From Mesostigma viride (lineage: Eukaryota > Streptophyta > Mesostigmatophyceae > Mesostigmatales > Mesostigmataceae), in assembly GCA_009746045.1 (NCBI GenBank), contig RPFO01000974.1, positions 1 through 25,311 on the forward strand: a DNA stretch of 25,311 nucleotides. Reading direction: 5' to 3'. Numbering within the stretch: the first letter of the stretch is position 1; each line of letters starts with the position of its first letter. Positions 1 through 8,934 of the stretch are shown piece after piece. The translations under genes were made by a program, and so were the position numbers. The notes below the pieces were generated by a model. The model was not told the DNA's origin. It was given only the letters and a program-made list of their open reading frames with translations, and made no database searches.

Positions 1-3
1 CAG

Positions 4-62
4 GACGGGAACCACCGTGTCCTGCTTTGCATGGGCGTGTGCGAGCGGATGCCCATGTTCTT
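4..62 (+). pseudogene. Decayed copy of UPF0114-like exon
   Basis: This stretch follows an AG and aligns by eye with the start of the exon at 211. Both begin GACGGG-ACCA, and both contain a CTTTG..ATGGGC-TGT-CGAGC core. A one-base deletion and several substitutions destroy the reading frame. It looks like a tandemly duplicated, mutated exon. It could also be an abandoned alternative exon. Confidence 0.45.
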
Positions 63-210
63 CTTGTATAACACTACGATGCCATGTTTTCCCGTTGTAG
101 TAATCATGCATCACAAGCATTCATCGATGCGTATGGAACATGGCACCTGGCACTCAATCAGCTGGCGTTTTCTTGCCCGACTGTGATTCTTGCTCGCCTT
201 GCGTGTCCAG

Positions 211-378
211 GACGGGCACCATCCTGCTGGTCTTTGGTATGGGCATGTACGAGCTGTTCATCTCCCGCATCGACATCAAGAAGCAGGCGGACATGTTCTT
301 CCTCGACATCCGCCCGCGCTTTCTCAAAGTGAACGGCCTCAACGACCTCAAGATGAAGCTGGGGTCCATCATCAACAT
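211..378 (+). CDS. UPF0114-family membrane protein, penultimate exon
   Basis: The exon begins after the acceptor GTGTCCAG and ends before the donor GTGAGC at 379. In frame from 212 it reads TGTILLVFGMGMYELFIS, then a stretch containing FFLDIRPRFLKV, then LNDLKMKLGSIIN. This matches my recollection of plant UPF0114 (YqhA-like) proteins: a hydrophobic segment with GxGxYELFIS, a soluble loop, then a Leu-Lys-x-Lys-Leu-Gly motif entering the next membrane segment. Function is not well established for the family; plant members are predicted multi-pass, often plastid, membrane proteins. Earlier exons lie outside the window. The last codon (Met) is split, AT here and G at 3015, and joins the exon at 3015-3165 in frame. 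Recognition is from memory of the family, without a database search. Confidence 0.65.
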
Positions 379-423
379 GTGAGCTATGGTGTCGTCAACC
401 AGATCTAGTTCTTAGGGCCAGTA

Positions 424-459
424 CCTCAAGATGAAGCTGGGGTCCATCATCAACATGTG
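424..459 (+). repeat. 36-bp direct duplication of exon 3' end and splice donor
   Basis: Positions 346-381 (exon end plus donor) recur identically at 424-459, 78 bases downstream and inside the intron. The copy also carries a GT after the same codons (GTGCGT), so it could act as a cryptic donor. A third, mutated copy (GGTCCGTTATCAACATGTG) lies at 641-659. Confidence 0.8.
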
Positions 460-950
460 CGTGGGGATATAGTCGTTTGGGTCAGTGATCTTGTGGTGCC
501 GGTGCCACATGACGCTAGCCGCTTGGGTAATTACCATGTGGCATTTGTGTGATAGTGCCAACCCTATTTTGAAGGTTGACACTATCACGCTCATGTGTCG
601 TCCAGTTGTGATGTCTGTGCCATGTCATGCTAGCGTTCCGGGTCCGTTATCAACATGTGTATCTGGTGCTGATCGTACCAGTGAGCTACCCTGCAATGCT
701 GCCAGGTGCGCGCCACTGTCCTCATGGTACACGTCCAGTCAAGTTCCATGCAGCCTCCCCCCCCACACCATCACCATGAGAAGAAAACGCCTGCATGCCA
801 GATGTGCCCAATCTGTGTTTATACAAAGCAGTTCCTTGCGTTCTCATACGGCTCAAGATAAGGCATGGTTGTAGTGTTCCATGATGCTCCATAGCTCCCC
901 AAAGACCACGTATAATTCATCAATAGCGTTGCATGACATACTATACGTGT

Positions 951-2929
951 ACAGTCATTCACGCCTTAAGTTGGATTCGAGGTTTACTCGGGTCAACCCA
1001 ACTTAACCTGCGTGAACGCAACTTATGGTGTGAATGGCCCTACTAAATTGTACTCATTCGAACTAAAGGCTACTATGGACTACTTTGAACTTAATGCCTG
1101 CTTTGGACTGAATGCCGAAATCCTTTTCGACCCAACTTAAGGCGTGAACACAACTTAAGCCAAACCAACTTAACCCGTGTTTTTTTACAACGCGATACAT
1201 CGCGTTGTAGGGTTAGAACGCGATGTATCGCGTTGTAATCTGACACGTGGCAAACCTATTAAACATGCGATTTTTGGTCTGAAACTTTCAAGATAGGTCA
1301 GAAACATCTCATAGAATTCAAGAAAAAATCCTGGTATTTTTGGTATTTTTTTTGTGACAGCTGCAAACAAATATGTACCACTGAAATCAGGCATTTTCGC
1401 GGGACGAAGGTGAAGACGACGGCGATGGCGGCAGGTAGATCTCGCCAGTTTTCGCGCGAATTTCAGTGGCTGTTGGGTAGCACGACCATGATGATGCGTT
1501 CAAAGGTTGATAATTAGGTTTCTACGAGTTTGTTGAGGTACTGGGGCAAAGGAAACGTAGTTTTTTCCAGTTTCTCACCCAACTTTCATGCGGAAACCCT
1601 GGAAACCGGCATACATATTATTACGTCAAGACTCGGGTCTGCTGCGGCACCATGCTTGGTATTTCCACGGTGTTTCGACTTCTTAACACATGTTTATTCA
1701 TTCCGAACGCCCGGACTCTCGGCTAAACCGAGATTTGTGCAGACTTTTATTGGGTAGCTCCGGGCATGATGGTGCCTGCAAATAGCGCAAGGCGTGACCG
1801 TGGCTATTGCTACGGTATGCTGTATTTTCCTGGAAATGGCCTCTGCCACCGGCTCAATAGTGCTTGCAGGCGTAAGTATATCGTGTTTCTGCCTAGTTTC
1901 TGCCAGTTTTCCACTTATTTTTACCGACGTCTGCCCAGCCTCTCTAAGACCGCCATCCCTATCGACGTTGCTTGCATGTCAGCCATAGCAGGTTGCAGTT
2001 GTGCAGTATATAGGTGCTGTATACGTCGTCAAGCCGTGAATATATCGTGAGGATTGGATGTTGATGGTTTATACTGCATTGATTGTGCAAGAAGATCAGC
2101 TAGGTGCCCACAATCATGGTGTATAATCATGTGTTGTTAGCATCTTGCCACCATTTGCTAGCATGCATTCCAGCGTCATCTTTGCCTGCATGTAAGCTCA
2201 TGGATCACTCAACCTATCCAAGCCTTGCATTACACGTGCCTCTTTCTTTCAGTATTGCACGCGTTATGGAATGAAAACCTAGCACCTCCGTTCCCACGAG
2301 GCATGTGCTCAACACGTTGTGAGAGTGGATGATGCTTTGGCTATGGCTGCCTGATTCAGTCATATTAGGTCATCCAGTCATGATGTTTGATGCATGTATG
2401 ATGCTGTATAACTTATACAACACCTATTTTCAACGTTTTGACCCTCCAAGCTCACTATGGCCCCGTTTATGGGGCTCGTGTCGTTGCGTAATGTTGTGAA
2501 GGGCTCTCATTTTTCCCACTGCGTTGTACTGCGTTGTACTTGTGATGCTAATGAAAAATAGCTCCAGTGGCCCAATGGGCCTGAGTTTTGTTTCACAGAG
2601 CCTGCATATGTTGCCCATAGCTCGTGCAAGAAGCCAGATTTTTTTCATGAACCATTTGTGAATAAGCACATGACTTGTGACCTAGGGTCAAGAAATCGCG
2701 GTCATGGTCAGACCCCCCTGTATTCAAACCAGTGTATCTCTCTAATGAATAAGCATTTTGTAGGTCTGAGTAGCTCAAAAAATCCTTTGATTTATGGGCT
2801 TTCAGGAAAGTATATACATGACCATGAAAAAAATTTTTCCTTAGGTGCTATACGCGTTCTAAAAAAAGCTTACAACGCGATATATCGCGTTCTAATTAAA
2901 AAAACACGGGTTAAGGCGTGAATGACTGT
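951..2929. mobile_element. Non-autonomous Tc1/mariner-like DNA element
   Basis: The 19-bp sequence ACAGTCATTCACGCCTTAA at 951-969 is perfectly inverted at 2911-2929. Further in, both ends share AACCCGTGTTTTTTT followed by a palindrome of the type AACGCGAT-N2-ATCGCGTT (left 1189-1235, two copies; right about 2875-2895). The left end has extra internal repeats of ACTTAA and GGCGTGAA. A TA dinucleotide abuts the left CAGTC and lies one base beyond the right GACTGT, which fits TA target duplication with a small edge change. The interior has only short unsupported ORFs and no DDE transposase, so it would have to be mobilised in trans. It sits in the UPF0114-like intron. Confidence 0.6.
1189..1235. 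repeat. Paired AACGCGAT-ATCGCGTT palindromes
   Basis: Two near-identical palindromes (ACAACGCGATACATCGCGTT, then AACGCGATGTATCGCGTTGT) are separated by a short spacer. The same palindrome recurs once near the opposite end of the element at about 2875-2895. This is probably a subterminal binding or structure element of the transposon. Confidence 0.7.
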
Positions 2930-3014
2930 TAACTGAAGATTCGCGACTGCCTGCACTGCCTGCAACGTCCATGTATGAATTCCTGGCTCGCCCCCCCCCC
3001 CCTCCCACTACCAG

Positions 3015-3165
3015 GCTGATGGTGATGCAGATCCTCCAGTCCATGATTAAGGTCGTCGATGAAGCGGGACCAGTGGGGGTGACCACCTCGGACATGCTGA
3101 ACATGAGTGGCACCACGCTCTTGGTCGCGCTCTCCCTCGCCATCATGAACCAATTCTGTCACTAG
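3015..3165 (+). CDS. UPF0114-family membrane protein, last exon
   Basis: The exon opens after the acceptor CCAG at 3011-3014 and ends at TAG 3163-3165. Its first base completes the Met codon begun at 377-378, so the protein continues from KLGSIIN into MLMVMQILQSMIKVVDEA, then VTTSDMLNMSGTTLLVALSL and a short AIMNQFCH tail. The hydrophobic start followed by a Ser-Asp-hydrophobic motif and a final membrane helix has the shape of a UPF0114 C-terminus. Together the two exons give about 106 residues of the C-terminal part. No frame break is seen. The gene may therefore be functional despite the transposon in its intron. Confidence 0.6.
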
Positions 3166-3961
3166 GACTCAGGGGTCTATACACTTCGGCTTATAAGGAG
3201 TAGTAGTGCCACTGTGCCACGGTCATGTTTGCGTGCAGACAGTGGCCATGCCCCCTTGATAAGGCTAGCTCACGTGCATAGCGCAAGCACCAATTAATTA
3301 GTTAGTCGTGCAGTCCCGTTTGGGAGTATGAGTAGGATAGAGTAGTGCATGCTTTCAGGTCACCATCTTGAGGTGGTGCTCCACAGCTGCCCAACGGGAC
3401 CGCGTGTATATTTATAGTTGTCTCACTTCATATTTAATCACATGAGTAGTAGGAGAATGGGCAAACAAATTTTCGCCAACCCCTCATCTGCCATGCTTTG
3501 AATGCTTTTCTCCCCGAAGCCAATGCATTATGGGTGGAGGTGCTGTCGAATGCCGGGTATGAATGCGCTGGTAGTTGGATCGTCATAGACTCAGCCCAAG
3601 TACGCCTACGCCTTGCCGCCCTTAGCCGTTCCAAGACAGCAGCAGAGAAGCGTATACCTATCAGCAGAGAAGCTTGTGCACATCACTCCCCGGACAGGAG
3701 AACTTTTGCGGATGACTGTAGGTGTAAGTTGGCGATGCCATGGTAACCGGAGACGTCCGTCCTATAGTCAGCGAAAGTTGGTGCGAGAGGTCCCCAGTTC
3801 GATTCCGGTCGGATTCATTTGCAGATCGCGTTTTTCCGCGTTTTCCGCGGCCCGGCCCTGAACGCAAATGGTTTTCACCTTTGCGGAGTGCCTGATCAGA
3901 GTATACCTATGCCCATAGCCACCTATATGACGAGCCACGAGCCACGAGGTAGCCATGGCTG
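3166..3961. other. Host intergenic flank, left of the palindrome
   Basis: No supported gene lies here. The stretch begins with the presumed 3' UTR of the UPF0114-like gene, contains a tRNA-Pro-like fragment at about 3760-3818, and ends at the edge of the palindrome with a repeated GAGCCAC. Short ORFs exist, but none shows domain or splice support. Confidence 0.5.
3760..3818 (+). pseudogene. tRNA-Pro-derived fragment or SINE head
   Basis: GGTGCGAGAGGTCCC-AGTTCGATTC at about 3780-3805 matches the anticodon-stem, variable-loop and T-loop region of plant tRNA-Pro as I remember it, including the B-box GTTCGATTCC. The 5' half is degraded and the T-stem has mismatches, so this is not an intact tRNA. 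On the opposite strand it gives the GIELGTS-type peptide typical of tRNA-derived SINEs. A poly(A) tail is not evident. Confidence 0.45.
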
Positions 3962-4250
3962 CTACTAAACCCTAGGGCGACCCCACCGTCCATCCGGCCG
4001 TCCACCTGGCCGTACCGTGACAGGCGCCAGTATCGTGGGAACCTCTAGTATCATGGGATATCCGTTCAAGTCCTATTCGCGGGCCGCGGGTTCCTATCTA
4101 ATGATGCATTGGTGTTGGATTTGCATGCAATGAGTCTTATTTATTACAATGTACAATAGGCAAAGTCCTAATCAACCATGTCCTCAACGAGGTGCCTCCA
4201 AGGGCACACTCACTACAGGGAGGAATAGCCCCTTCCCCTTTCTAGACCCC
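3962..4250. promoter_or_regulatory. Left terminal region and RING-like 3' end module
   Basis: This region holds the outermost terminal sequence with AAACCCTAGGG, two TATCRTGGGA motifs (about 4031-4060) and, on the minus strand, the RING-like 3' untranslated region: AATAAATAAGACTC followed by TTGCATGCAAATCCAACAC (about 4112-4147). The same 3' module follows the unrelated Cys-rich gene. Confidence 0.6.
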
Positions 4251-5803
4251 CTACTCATCCTCAACCACAATCACCTCCCGGTGCTGAACATCAGCAACCA
4301 AGTGTGCGTCCCTCTCAACAATGCGCCTCGCCCCGTCGCGGAAGCGATCCACCAACCGCCTCATGGCCAGCGCGTCCCACCCGACGCCACCGCCGAGTGC
4401 CTCAAAGAAGGCCACAGCCAGTGCATTGCCCGCAGACCCGGAGCACTCCAACTGGGGGTGATCCCTGATGTACTGCAGGGCGGACAGGAAACCGTTGACT
4501 CCCGCGGGGTAATTCTCATTCCCCCCCACAGCGCGAACAGCGAAAGAAGCGCGAGCAGCAGGAGCAGCAGCAGGAGCAGCAGCAGGAGCAGCAGCAGAGC
4601 AGCAGGAGGAGCAGCAGCGGCGGCGGCGGCGGCGATGGCGGCCGGCAGACCACGGAAACCACACTCTGACACGTTGTCCACCACGCGCAGGTGGCGATCC
4701 AAGTCCTCGCGGCTGGTGGCCTGGTAGGTGCAGCCCAGGATGGTCACGGTGCCGTTATCACCAGGGAGAGAAAGCTTGTTGGGGCAGGGCCTGACAAGCT
4801 TAGCGCAGGTGTTGTCGTGAATCGCCTCCTCGCCGAGCACGACCTCGCCGCCGCACCCGCGAGCGCACAGACGCACATTCACAAGGGTGAATGTGAGTCT
4901 GTCGACACCCACATTGCGCTTGTACTGGCTGCCAGTGCGCATCAGGAGCTCCTTGCATTCTGGGCAGCGCTTGCCAATCACACGGGCGTTGGGCCTGGTA
5001 GAATTATACTCCAGAGCGTGGGCCTCGAGCATATCAGCGCACTTGTTGCAGTGCTGAGGGACGCAGGTGTGGACGCCCTCCACGAGGTAGATGATGGGGT
5101 ACTTCCCCTCCGTGCCGAAGGGCTCGGTGCAGATGTCGCAGCACGCCAGCCTCTTCTCGAACCACGTGATCTTGTGGTTCGCCTCCTCGAGAGCCAAGCG
5201 CATCTTCTTGAGCTCTTCGCGAGTGGGATCAGGGGAGAAAGAACGACGCCTGCTGCGGTTCCTCTCGCGCTCCAACTCCTCCTGCGTCTCCCTCAGCTGG
5301 CGCTGCAATGCGGCTAAGTCCCCACCGCTGGGCCCAGCGCCTCCAGAACGAGAACGGGAGCTGGGACCACCACGCAGCAGGCCTGCATGCAAAGGAAAAC
5401 ACACAGACAACTGCAAAATGTATCAGATAGTGGCCATCACCTGCAACATCCAACAGATAGTGGCCATCACCTGCAAAATCCAGCAGGCAATCGAAAAGGG
5501 ATGCATAAAACAGCAGACCACGTACTGGGAGCAGCCGCAGGGCGAGACTGAGCCACCAGGTCGTCGATCGCAGCGTGCGAATTGACTTCCGTGCCTGCGT
5601 CGTCCAGGTGGTCGTAGTCGTTGTGGTCAAAAAGGTCGTCAGAGGGGTTCCAGCCTGCAAAGAATGAATAGAAAATGACCATGGCGTTCCTGTCAGCTGC
5701 TGAAAATGCCCAAAAAACAAACCAAGGAAACACAAAAACAGACATGCATGGGAAAATACGTACGCTCAGGTTCCTGGGCCTCATGTTCTTGGGTCGTCGC
5801 CAT
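4251..5803 (-). pseudogene. RING/TRAF-like zinc-finger gene, left copy, frameshifted
   Basis: Three exons on the minus strand: 5803-5764, 5654-5526 and 5382-4251, with GT-AG introns at the same places as in the intact right copy (19560-21101). The coiled-coil, RING-like and TRAF-like Cys clusters are preserved. In the poly-Ala-encoding triplet tract one C present in the right copy is missing just after 4596, and a 12-bp unit has been gained nearby. The frame therefore shifts and the product would run through poly-Leu instead of the C-terminal helical domain, which continues in another frame down to 4251. The change lies in a low-complexity tract, so assembly error is possible. If real, the left copy makes a protein lacking its normal C-terminus. 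Confidence 0.75.
4554..4640 (-). repeat. GCT/GCC triplet tract encoding poly-Ala
   Basis: A run of CAG/GAG-type triplets and then CGG triplets (plus-strand view) encodes the Ala-rich linker of the RING-like protein. The left copy is 12 bp longer in units and lacks one base compared with the right copy (about 20728-20815). Slippage in this tract explains the frame break. Confidence 0.75.
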
Positions 5804-6506
5804 AGCTGGCTAGCTGCTGATAGTGGTATCCTGCTGCTGTTCTGAGTGGTTCGTGAGGGTTTGGCTGCATTTTTGGTCGTGTTTGGGCTTTTGGCCTCGT
5901 GGGGAGGAGGGCGAACGGCATATTCCCGGCATATTCCGGGAATATTCCCACGAATATGCCGTGGGACGGTCGCTAGAAGGAAACGGTCGCGCCGCGTCGG
6001 CAGTTACGTGACAGGGATACGGACTGTCATGGCAGACTGACGGATCTGACAGGTGTCAGACGGGACAGTGTGCCGACTGTCGTGGCAGATCTTCGTAACC
6101 GACGCGCGGCGGAACCGGCGCGGCGCGGACTGACGTGGCACGCTGTCAGATCTGACGTGGCACGGTACTGACATGGCAGGCCGTCCGAACCGGCAGCTGA
6201 CGGATACGTCTTGTACGGACTGTCATGTCAGACCGTCCAGGTTGCCACGTGGCAGTATGGCACGACACTTGGACGGATTCTAGTGGGAAATCCTACAATA
6301 TACAAGCAGTTGCGTATTTGTAGTAATCTGTACTACTGTAGTATCCTGATGCATTTCTACTTCTATTATACTGTCTGTACTACGATTCCTAGTGCAATTG
6401 TACTATGAGACGCCATGAGATAGAGACAAAGTCATGGATTTCCATTAGAATCATAATAAGGCTTAATGCCCATAGGGGACTTTGTCTATTCCAAAGGGGC
6501 ACTTAG
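5804..6506. promoter_or_regulatory. Intergenic region: RING-like promoter and F-box-1 3' end (left)
   Basis: No gene is present. The RING-like start is followed outward by a palindromic ATATTCC/GGAATAT cluster (5925-5960) with CCGTGGGACG. Next comes a dense set of TGACGTGGCA, TGTCATGGCA and TGTCGTGGCA repeats (about 6025-6235) and a perfect G-box at 6244-6253. The part nearest 6506 is the 3' region of F-box-1, containing an AATCATAATAAG stretch. The TGACGTGG and CACGTGGC motifs are classic plant bZIP targets. No clear TATA box was found for the RING-like gene. Confidence 0.5.
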
Positions 6507-7142
6507 TTAGTGAACCCCCTCCAGGGCCAGGCGGCGACAGAACTTGTCGTACATCTTGTCGCAGGTGGCATTCATGACCCTCAGTTCCCTCTCGCAGGCA
6601 GCGGGGGAAAAGTTGACAGGCAGATAGGCGTGGTACTCGGCCTTCACGAGGTCCACGAGCACACGGCAATGCTCCTCTGCGGTCTTATCCTTATCCACCT
6701 GAGGAATGGATTCAACATACTCCTTCATCACATCCCACAGGCGGGGAATCGCGCAAACGCGGTCAGACAGCTTAACCTCTAGGTCGATGGCCAGAGTTGC
6801 CACCTCCATACGCCTATCGCCATACTTGCAGGCGTCCATCCTCTTCTCAAAAGTGGAAAGGGACTGCACACCGCCTTGAGCGATGGCGATGGCAAAGTTG
6901 CGCAGGGCCCATCCTGTATAGTGGCAAAACGGCCCTGGCTGCCTGCGCTTAGAGAGGAAGCGCCCCTCAAGCTCAGTGGCAATAGCATCCAACAGCTGCA
7001 TCCTTCGCTGCTCTGTCTTAGCTTTGACAGCGTCCCACGGCACTTGCAGCTCCTTGCTGACACCACACCCGTGGGGCCATGCCAACTCCACGATTTCGTG
7101 CACAATCTCAGCTGGCAGGCTGTTAAAAGTGGCAGCGGCCAT
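6507..7142 (-). CDS. F-box-like protein 1, left copy, intact (211 aa)
   Basis: A full ORF from ATG 7142 to TAG 6507. Residues 6-23 read FNSLPAEIVHEIVELAWP, the LPxEI start of an F-box (Skp1-binding) motif, and V36/W37 (the PWDAV segment) occupy the place of the usual late Trp. The remainder is helical with no recognisable substrate-binding repeats. It is a full-length paralogue of F-box-2: both have LP(A/S)EI, a WP-x3-GV-x-K stretch, and SIP-x-VD (residues 145-150 here) before a charged helix. A role as a Skp1-Cullin-F-box adaptor is inferred from the motif only. It is transcribed divergently from the Cys-rich gene; a TACAAAGG box lies ~80 bases upstream. Both right-arm copies are frameshifted, so this is the only open one. 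Confidence 0.7.
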   Translation of the reverse strand: MAAATFNSLPAEIVHEIVELAWPHGCGVSKELQVPWDAVKAKTEQRRMQLLDAIATELEGRFLSKRRQPGPFCHYTGWALRNFAIAIAQGGVQSLSTFEKRMDACKYGDRRMEVATLAIDLEVKLSDRVCAIPRLWDVMKEYVESIPQVDKDKTAEEHCRVLVDLVKAEYHAYLPVNFSPAACERELRVMNATCDKMYDKFCRRLALEGVH

Positions 7143-7613
7143 GTCTTCTTTGTGGTAGTGGTGCTAGTGCTGTTGGGATGCTGGAGCAGGCGAGAAGTGC
7201 CCACTTTGACGTGGTGTCGGACCTTTGTACCCCGCCCCACGGCATCTTCGCGGAATATTCCGTGGCACGACGATCTCCCACGGGACGCCGCCACGTGGCA
7301 GAGATCGGACGGTCCACGGCAATTCAGATCTCCCATGATAGTACGGCGTATCTCGGATACGGCGCGGCGCCGGTACGGCCGGACCAGTATCATGGATACT
7401 GGTCCGAGTACCGTGGCACGGCATTCCGCCACGTCACTACCGCGCCGCGCCGCGCCGCGCCATGGAACCTTCTAGAGGATCGATCCCAGCCGTCCGATGA
7501 AGATCTCGTGGGAGGGCCAGTTTCCACAGGTACAAAGGTCGTGCAGGCCTACCAAATGCACCATCACACCACAGAACAGCCATAGCCAGCGCAGAAAACA
7601 ACAGCAGACCGCC
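7143..7613. promoter_or_regulatory. Divergent promoter, F-box-1 / Cys-rich gene (left)
   Basis: Two opposed GTACAAAGGT boxes (minus strand about 7221-7231; plus strand about 7530-7539) each lie ~80 bases from the respective ATG and probably serve as TATA-like elements. Between them are TCCCACGGGACG, a perfect G-box at 7290-7299, an ATATTCC palindrome, a CCAGTATC-ATG-GATACTGG inverted repeat (about 7382-7403) and a GCGCCGC-rich tract. The symmetry suggests coordinated transcription of both genes. Confidence 0.6.
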
Positions 7614-8791
7614 ATGTCTCAGCTTGATGCAGCAGCTGGGCCGGTGTTCAGGCGTCAGACTAGGGCACAGACTAGGGCCTTGCTATGGGCTTGGCTCCCA
7701 GATGCTATGGATTGCCATATCCTCGCTGCACAAAAACTAGGACTGGTTGTTCCGCCATAGCTCCTGCGCTTGTGCCAGTGCCTGCGCCTGTGCCAGCGCC
7801 AGTGCCTGTGATTGTGCCAGTGCCAGTGCCTGCTGCGCCAGTGCCTGAGCCTGTGTACGTGCCTGCCTGGGCTATTCGCCCCTCGGTTTAAGGACTCTGA
7901 CATTTGGCCTCAGCAGGCCATGTGTGGCCAAATGGTAGTGGCGATTCCAAGTTTCCTCTGGTGCATTGCGTCACCTGCAAAAAGGTGCCGGAGAGGGCAG
8001 TGTGCAAGAAGGAGAACGGGGAGATGCAGTGCCGGGGGTGCGCTCTGGATGAACTGAGCGACAAGGTGGATGCACTAGGTCCCTCTCCTCCCACGGAGCA
8101 GGTGCAGGAGACTGTCAAGAATTTTGACACGGGCTTGCAGATTTACAAGTACGAATATGAGCCCAAGCGTCTCCCACCTCCTCCCACCGGCTACCCTCTG
8201 TCCAAGTGCATGTGCGCTGTGTGCAAGAAGCCTGCTCTCCACGCGCACGAAGTGGTGAAGGAGGTCACCCCTCAGATGCTGGAGACCACTTCCCATTTCC
8301 GTGTTGCCAAGCTCGTGGTTGGCGACGTCGTTTGTGGGATCTGCCGCAACGAGTTCCTGGCCCAGTATGTCGACAACAACGTGGTCATCAGCAAGGCCAT
8401 GTCTCGCGGCATGCAGTATTGGGAGTACAAGGGCCATATCGATGAGGTGTTCCAGTACAACGAGGAACTCCACAAGATGGCAGAGCGCGCCCAGGACAAC
8501 ACGCACGACGGCCCCTCCAGTGACAAGTTTTACTGGCCTCGCAGGCAGTGCCAGAAGTGCATGAAGCGCATCGACATCAACGTGCAGAACCTGTATGTGG
8601 CTCCAAGGCCTCGTTCTTTAGACGTTGACTTGGTCTGCTACGAGTGCGCCAAGTTCTGCAGCCTTGTTTCTGAGGCTGTCGCTTTCCCGGGCTTTAGCCG
8701 CCCCAACAACCGTCTCAAGCGTAATGCAGAGGCCGGGGGCTTCCTTCTGTACGATGTTGTGGGGTCCAACAAGCCCTATTTCTTCGCGTAG
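7614..8791 (+). pseudogene. Pro-rich Cys-rich zinc-binding protein, left copy, broken 5' part
   Basis: The ATG at 7614 is chosen because it lies ~80 bases downstream of the TACAAAGG box; an earlier in-frame ATG at 7497 lies upstream of that box. Compared with the right copy (13560-14828), this copy has small indels near 7685, an 8-bp deletion near 7867 in the Pro-rich repeat, and a one-base deletion near 7912, so the 5' third is out of frame. From 7912 on, the frame is open to TAG 8789-8791, with all Cys pairs (CVTC, CRGC, CAVC, CGIC, CQKC, CYEC) intact. The C-terminus ends in YDVVGSNKPYFFA. That is probably the native end, because the right copies lose it through a shortened G run. Confidence 0.7.
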
Positions 8792-8934
8792 GGTGTCATC
8801 TGGGCACTTCATTGGCCCATGCAAGCCTATGGAGGCTACTGTTGATAGGGACTTGTGGTATTCTATTTTGTAATGAATAAGACTCTTTGCATGCAAATCC
8901 AACACTCATGCACTAGGCGTAGGACTTGACTTGT
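8792..8934 (+). terminator. 3' end module of the Cys-rich gene (left)
   Basis: TTGTAATGAATAAGACTC, then TTGCATGCAAATCCAACAC and TAGGACTTGA, at about 8868-8931. The same ordered motifs follow the RING-like gene (about 21205-21285), although the two coding regions are not related. The AATGAATAAG stretch may act as a poly(A) signal. Confidence 0.6.

Larger units (their letters stand above)
379..3014 (+). other. Intron of the UPF0114-like gene
   Basis: Donor GTGAGC at 379 and acceptor CCACTACCAG ending at 3014, preceded by a run of 13 C residues (about 2991-3003). Splicing here restores a single frame across both exons. The intron is long because it holds a ~2 kb transposon-like element (951-2929). 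Its first 300 bases also hold further copies of the exon end (424-459 and 641-659). No convincing gene lies inside it. Confidence 0.6.

Noticed and set aside
1530-2050. Short ORFs in the Tc1-like element as transposase remains
   Set aside because: No DDE-type spacing or helix-turn-helix resemblance is visible. The interior appears non-coding.
4361-4640. Poly-Leu stretch in the left RING-like reading frame as a membrane segment
   Set aside because: It arises from reading the Ala triplet repeat in a shifted frame. The right copy reads Ala and continues into a conserved domain.
4691-5317. 208-codon ORF opposite the RING-like gene, and its mirror at 20046-20672
   Set aside because: A shadow of the GC-rich RING-like coding exon. 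The Cys pattern, splicing and 3' module support the other strand.
8075-8506. 143-codon ORF antisense to the Cys-rich gene, with copies at 13926 and 16845
   Set aside because: An antisense shadow. The sense strand has regularly spaced Cys pairs and a promoter.
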